Of a stretch of 64,000 bases of DNA, positions 61,159 to 64,000 are shown one piece after another. Where the stretch lies: assembly GCF_004143485.2 (NCBI RefSeq), contig NZ_ML974131.1:432476-496475 (forward strand), in the 5' to 3' direction. A model generated the notes under the pieces. That model saw only the letters and a program-made list of their open reading frames with translations. It made no database searches and was not told where the DNA came from. Position 1 is the stretch's first letter; each line of letters starts with the position of its first letter. The position numbers were made by a program, and so were the translations under genes. The DNA comes from Halorussus amylolyticus (GTDB taxonomy: Archaea > Halobacteriota > Halobacteria > Halobacteriales > Haladaptataceae).

Positions 61159-62640
61159 TCAGAGCCCGTAAATCTCGCCGAACTTCTCCTCGGCGTAGTC
61201 GAGGAAGTAGTCGGCGGTCAGGTCCTCGCCGGTCGCCTCTCGAATCAGTTCGTCGGTGGTGTACCGGCGTCCGTGGCGGTGGACGTTCTCGGTCATCCAG
61301 TCGTGAATCGGCTCGAAATTCCCGTCCCGAATCAGGCCGCGGGCGTCGTCGAGTTCGTCCTCGACGGTCGCCCAGAGTTGGGCGGCCAGCACGCTCCCCA
61401 CGGTGTAGTTCTGGAAGCGCGCGAACCCGCCGGTCCAGTGGATGTCCTGCAGACATCCGTCGGTGTCCGTTTCGGGGCGAATTCCGAGGTACTCGTCCAT
61501 CTTGTCGTTCCAGAGACTCGGAATCTCGCTCACTTCGAGGTCGCCCGAGACGAACGCCTTCTCGACCTCCGACCGGAGGATGATGTGCATGTGGTAGGTG
61601 AGTTCGTCGGCTTCGACCCGAATCAGATTGTCGTCGCGCACCCGATTCGCGGCCCGGTAGGCCTCCTCGGGCGTCACATCCCCGACCTCCGGGAAGTGCT
61701 CTTTGAAGGTGGGCAAGAACAGTTCCCAGAACTCCTCCGTCCGGCCGACGTGGTTCTCCCAGAATCGCGACTGGGACTCGTGGACGCCGTGCGAGCGCGC
61801 CTGCCCGAGCGGAGAGCCGTAGGCGTCCTCCCGAAGCCCCAGATTGTACGTCGCGTGACCGAACTCGTGAACGGTCGCGGTCAGCGCGTCGATGGGGTCG
61901 TCCTCGTGGAATCGGGTCGTGACGCGCGAATCGAACTGATTGCCCGACGTGAACGGGTGCGCGGAGGTGTCGAGGCGGCCGCGAGACCAGTCGTAGCCGA
62001 GCAGGTCGAGCGCGTCCTCCGAGAGTTCGCGCTGGGTGTCCTCGTCGAAGCTTCCCTCGAAGACGCTCGGTACGGGGTCGCTCGCCCGAATCTCCTCGAT
62101 GAGCGGAACCAGACCGTCCTTGAGTTCCTCGAAGATTCGCTCGACCGTGTCGAGTCCGAGGTCGGGTTCGCCGTCCTCGAACATGACCTCGTAGGGGTCC
62201 CGATTCGGGTCGATGTGTTCGGCGCGCTCGGTCCGGAGGTCCACGAGCGTTTCGAGCGTGGGCTCGAACGCCGAGAAGTCGTCGTTCGACTTGGCCTCGC
62301 GCCAGTCGTCTTGGGCTTCGGACTGAAGCCGACTCAGTTCCTCGACCAGTTCGCCCGGCACCTTCGCGGCCCGTTCGTGGTCGCGGCGAATCTCGCGGAC
62401 TACGGCCTCCTGAGCGGCGTCGAGGTCCTCGCGCTCGGCGTCGTCCAAGTCCCCGCCGAGTTCGTCGCTGGTCAGTTTCTCGTGGGCGAGCGCCGAGAGC
62501 GTCGAGAGCTGTTTCGACCGGGCGGGCGTGCCGCCCTCGGGCATCGTGACCTGCTGGTCCCAGTAGAGGACGCCCTGACCGTCTCTCAGTGCGGAGATTC
62601 GCTCGTAGCGGTCCAGAACGTCGTCGTACGCATCTGCCAT
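61159..62640 (-). CDS. Carboxypeptidase M32 (thermostable carboxypeptidase 1 family)
   Basis: 493 aa zinc carboxypeptidase. HEFGH at residues 258-262 (TATVHEFGHATYNLGLRED) with the downstream Glu in GVHESQSRFWENHVGR completes the zinc and catalytic set. M32-typical HPFTSGNQFDSRVTTRF and IHWTGGFARFQNYTVGSVLA also occur. Cytosolic; releases C-terminal residues from peptides. Complete. Confidence 0.95.
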   Translation of the reverse strand: MADAYDDVLDRYERISALRDGQGVLYWDQQVTMPEGGTPARSKQLSTLSALAHEKLTSDELGGDLDDAEREDLDAAQEAVVREIRRDHERAAKVPGELVEELSRLQSEAQDDWREAKSNDDFSAFEPTLETLVDLRTERAEHIDPNRDPYEVMFEDGEPDLGLDTVERIFEELKDGLVPLIEEIRASDPVPSVFEGSFDEDTQRELSEDALDLLGYDWSRGRLDTSAHPFTSGNQFDSRVTTRFHEDDPIDALTATVHEFGHATYNLGLREDAYGSPLGQARSHGVHESQSRFWENHVGRTEEFWELFLPTFKEHFPEVGDVTPEEAYRAANRVRDDNLIRVEADELTYHMHIILRSEVEKAFVSGDLEVSEIPSLWNDKMDEYLGIRPETDTDGCLQDIHWTGGFARFQNYTVGSVLAAQLWATVEDELDDARGLIRDGNFEPIHDWMTENVHRHGRRYTTDELIREATGEDLTADYFLDYAEEKFGEIYGL

Positions 62641-62743
62641 ACGTTAGTTCAGTAGCGTTGACTTATCAAATCACGGGTCTCGGTGGGGGCGCGGGGGAAG
62701 TCGTTTCGAGCGTTTGAAGTACTGATAAAGTTACACTGCTGAC

Positions 62744-63301
62744 ATGGTCTCCCGAAGGCGAGTCCTCGCGCTCGGGTGCCTCGCGCTGGCCGGCAACGTG
62801 GGGTGTCTCGGCGAGTCGAACGCGGGCGTGTCCGGCGACACCGCTTCCGAGAGCGACGGCAGTACCGACGACTCCACCTCCGAAACCGACCACACCGGCT
62901 CCGAAGCCGATGAAACCACTTCTGAAACCGACGGTGCGACCGAGTTCCGGATAACCGTCACGAACGGCGACGAGACGGTCGAACTCGCGACGACGGCAGG
63001 AGTAGCGTCAGTCGGCGAAATCGAGCAGTCTCCGAGGGGGGACGACCACCGGCTACCGGTGGTGCTGACCGACGAGGCGGCCGACGCGTTCGCCGACGGA
63101 CTCGACGCAATCGGCGCGTACGAGGACCCGTCTGCCCACGAGATTCACACGCATCTCGGCGGCGAGCGTCTCAACACCGCGATGCTCGGGGCGGACTTCG
63201 CCGCGGCCGTCGAGGAGGGCAGATGGGACGGGCGCTTCCTCGCGGCGTTCCTCGACCGCGAGGAGGCCGAGAAACTGAAAGAGACGCTCGAAGGCGCGTG
63301 A
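62744..63301 (+). CDS. Lipoprotein with SecD-like domain
   Basis: 185 aa. Signal and lipobox: MVSRRRVLALGCLALAGNVG then Cys-Leu-Gly, so probably Tat-exported and lipid-anchored. A Ser/Thr/Glu/Asp-rich stalk (residues 25-65) is followed by TEFRITVTNGDETVELATTA and LPVVLTDEAADAFADGLDAI, which resembles the SecDF P1 head seen in other haloarchaeal lipoproteins. Function unknown. Confidence 0.75.
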   Translation: MVSRRRVLALGCLALAGNVGCLGESNAGVSGDTASESDGSTDDSTSETDHTGSEADETTSETDGATEFRITVTNGDETVELATTAGVASVGEIEQSPRGDDHRLPVVLTDEAADAFADGLDAIGAYEDPSAHEIHTHLGGERLNTAMLGADFAAAVEEGRWDGRFLAAFLDREEAEKLKETLEGA

Positions 63302-63339
63302 GAGTTCACCACGAAACGCGAGAGTTCACCACGAAACGC
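63300..63339. repeat. 20-bp tandem duplication covering a gene end
   Basis: GAGAGTTCACCACGAAACGC at 63300-63319 and again at 63320-63339. The second unit contains the last codons and TGA stop (63328-63326) of the minus-strand gene; the first overlaps the stop of the lipoprotein gene. A recent slippage duplication is likely. Confidence 0.85.
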
Positions 63340-63871
63340 GATACGTACATTTTTCTCCGCCCTCCGCTCGACACCGCTCGCTCGTCTCGTGGAGGAATAT
63401 CATCGGCGTGTAACTGAACTCGCCGCCGAACGCTCGGAGCGTCCCCTCGATTATGCCCTTGTCGAACGCGCACGGGTACGGATTCGCGCAGATGACTTTT
63501 CGGTCGCGGCCGGCCACTTCGGCGAACTCGTAGTAGCCGATGTCACCGCCACGGTGGTTCAGTCGGTACGCTTCGTCCACAGTCGCGAACCCTTCGCTCG
63601 CGGTCTCGATGCTCGGCGGCCATTCGACGCCTTCGGGAATCGTCGTTCCGAGGTGAATCAGCGCCTCGTCGCCGACCGCGTCGAGCGCGTCCAGCAGTTC
63701 GACGAGCGGATACCACTCGTCCGGACTCGGGTCGTCGAGTCCGCTTCGGGAGAGAATTTCGTCGGCCCGAGACGCGTCGGAGTCCGGGAGGTCGCCGACA
63801 CCCTCGCGGATTTGGCAGACGACGCTCCCGCTGACTTCGACGGCCGCATCGACGGCGCGCGGAGATACCAT
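63326..63871 (-). CDS. Conserved haloarchaeal protein resembling V4R/haem-NO-binding domains
   Basis: 181 aa soluble protein. The C-terminus ETSERCRAEGGEKCTYRVSW matches the zinc/cofactor loop C-x-x-x-G-G-x-x-C that closes 4-vinyl-reductase (V4R) and related small-molecule-binding domains; NPYPCAFDKGIIEGTLRAFG is a further family-like helix. Probably a ligand or redox sensor, by analogy only. ATG at 63871 used; the frame ends close to the low-quality window end. Confidence 0.65.
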   Translation of the reverse strand: MVSPRAVDAAVEVSGSVVCQIREGVGDLPDSDASRADEILSRSGLDDPSPDEWYPLVELLDALDAVGDEALIHLGTTIPEGVEWPPSIETASEGFATVDEAYRLNHRGGDIGYYEFAEVAGRDRKVICANPYPCAFDKGIIEGTLRAFGGEFSYTPMIFLHETSERCRAEGGEKCTYRVSW

Positions 63872-63939
63872 TCTGTCCGCCTCTACTCCATGCTGTTCGA
63901 ACAGGGGTATAGCTCTTTCCCACTGACAGAACCGGTCGA

Positions 63940-64000
63940 GGGGGGGGGGCCCGCCGCGGGGGGGGGCGCGCGCGGGGGAAGAGCGCCGACGGGAGGCGGG
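63940..64000. other. Low-complexity G-rich window end
   Basis: Ten G from 63941, CCCGCCGCG, nine more G, then alternating GCGCGCG and purine-rich sequence. It carries no feature that I can name and may be a contig end of poor quality or another G/C palindrome (compare 8151 and 34853). Confidence 0.5.

Overview
The window is chromosomal DNA of a halophilic archaeon (class Halobacteria). Evidence: high GC with C/G-ending codons, very acidic proteins, TFB, Sec61-beta and ABCE1 genes, twin-arginine signals, a PGF-CTERM tail, several haloarchaea-type small zinc-ribbon genes, and many genes with TATA boxes about 25-30 nt upstream of the start (leaderless transcription). The genus cannot be fixed. 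No transposase, integrase, rRNA, tRNA or CRISPR array was seen, so this is mostly core chromosome with short non-coding elements between the genes.

Layout: 0-4.5 kb, end of a phosphate transporter operon (pstB, phoU-like regulator), a thioredoxin, a membrane protein and a VapBC pair behind a perfect operator palindrome. 4.5-9 kb, mutS convergent with nucS, with a structured RNA-like element between them, then a DUF6735-type gene. 9-16.2 kb, cystathionine synthase, Ca2+/Na+ antiporter, HypE/PurM-like protein, thioredoxin, Sec61-beta, a kinase-like protein, pdxT, DUF151 nuclease and hisE. 16.6-26.5 kb, F420 reductase, HAD phosphatase, FNT channel, M50-like protease, UPF0146, archaemetzincin, arylsulfotransferase-like protein, the EMC6-like/ABCE1 pair and DoxX. 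27-35.7 kb, an AT-rich HD-domain gene, a TrmB-like regulator divergent from an MMPL/RND exporter across a palindromic operator, a second toxin-antitoxin pair, a PIN-KH ATPase and a BtuF-like protein. 36-41.6 kb, TFB, a CTAG-type DNA methyltransferase, a PGF-CTERM protein remnant, an HTH regulator and the two archaeal shikimate genes aroD and DHQ synthase II. 42-51 kb, an orphan sugar-binding protein, PEP synthase, UspA, a ROK kinase and a LVIVD-repeat surface protein. 51.5-64 kb, NifU-like, FAU-1, PrsW, riboflavin synthase, UvrD-like helicase, two zinc ribbons, a PQQ-propeller lipoprotein, carboxypeptidase M32 and a lipoprotein.

The least explained content is non-coding. (1) An element of about 111 bp occurs three times (48435, 54047 and 59166, each read away from a gene). 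Each time it begins exactly on the stop codon of the upstream gene and is closed by a perfect 13-16 bp stem whose sequence differs between copies. (2) Two copies of a hairpin element (7140-7280 and 40075-40294) share a fixed 5' block and a fixed 3' block around stems that differ completely yet pair. (3) Two ~304-bp units have identical CTAG-containing terminal inverted repeats, and a related hairpin family shows compensatory changes. (4) Two G-run/C-run palindromes sit just after stop codons. The first two families look like structured RNAs or 3'-end modules and are the best candidates for something undescribed.
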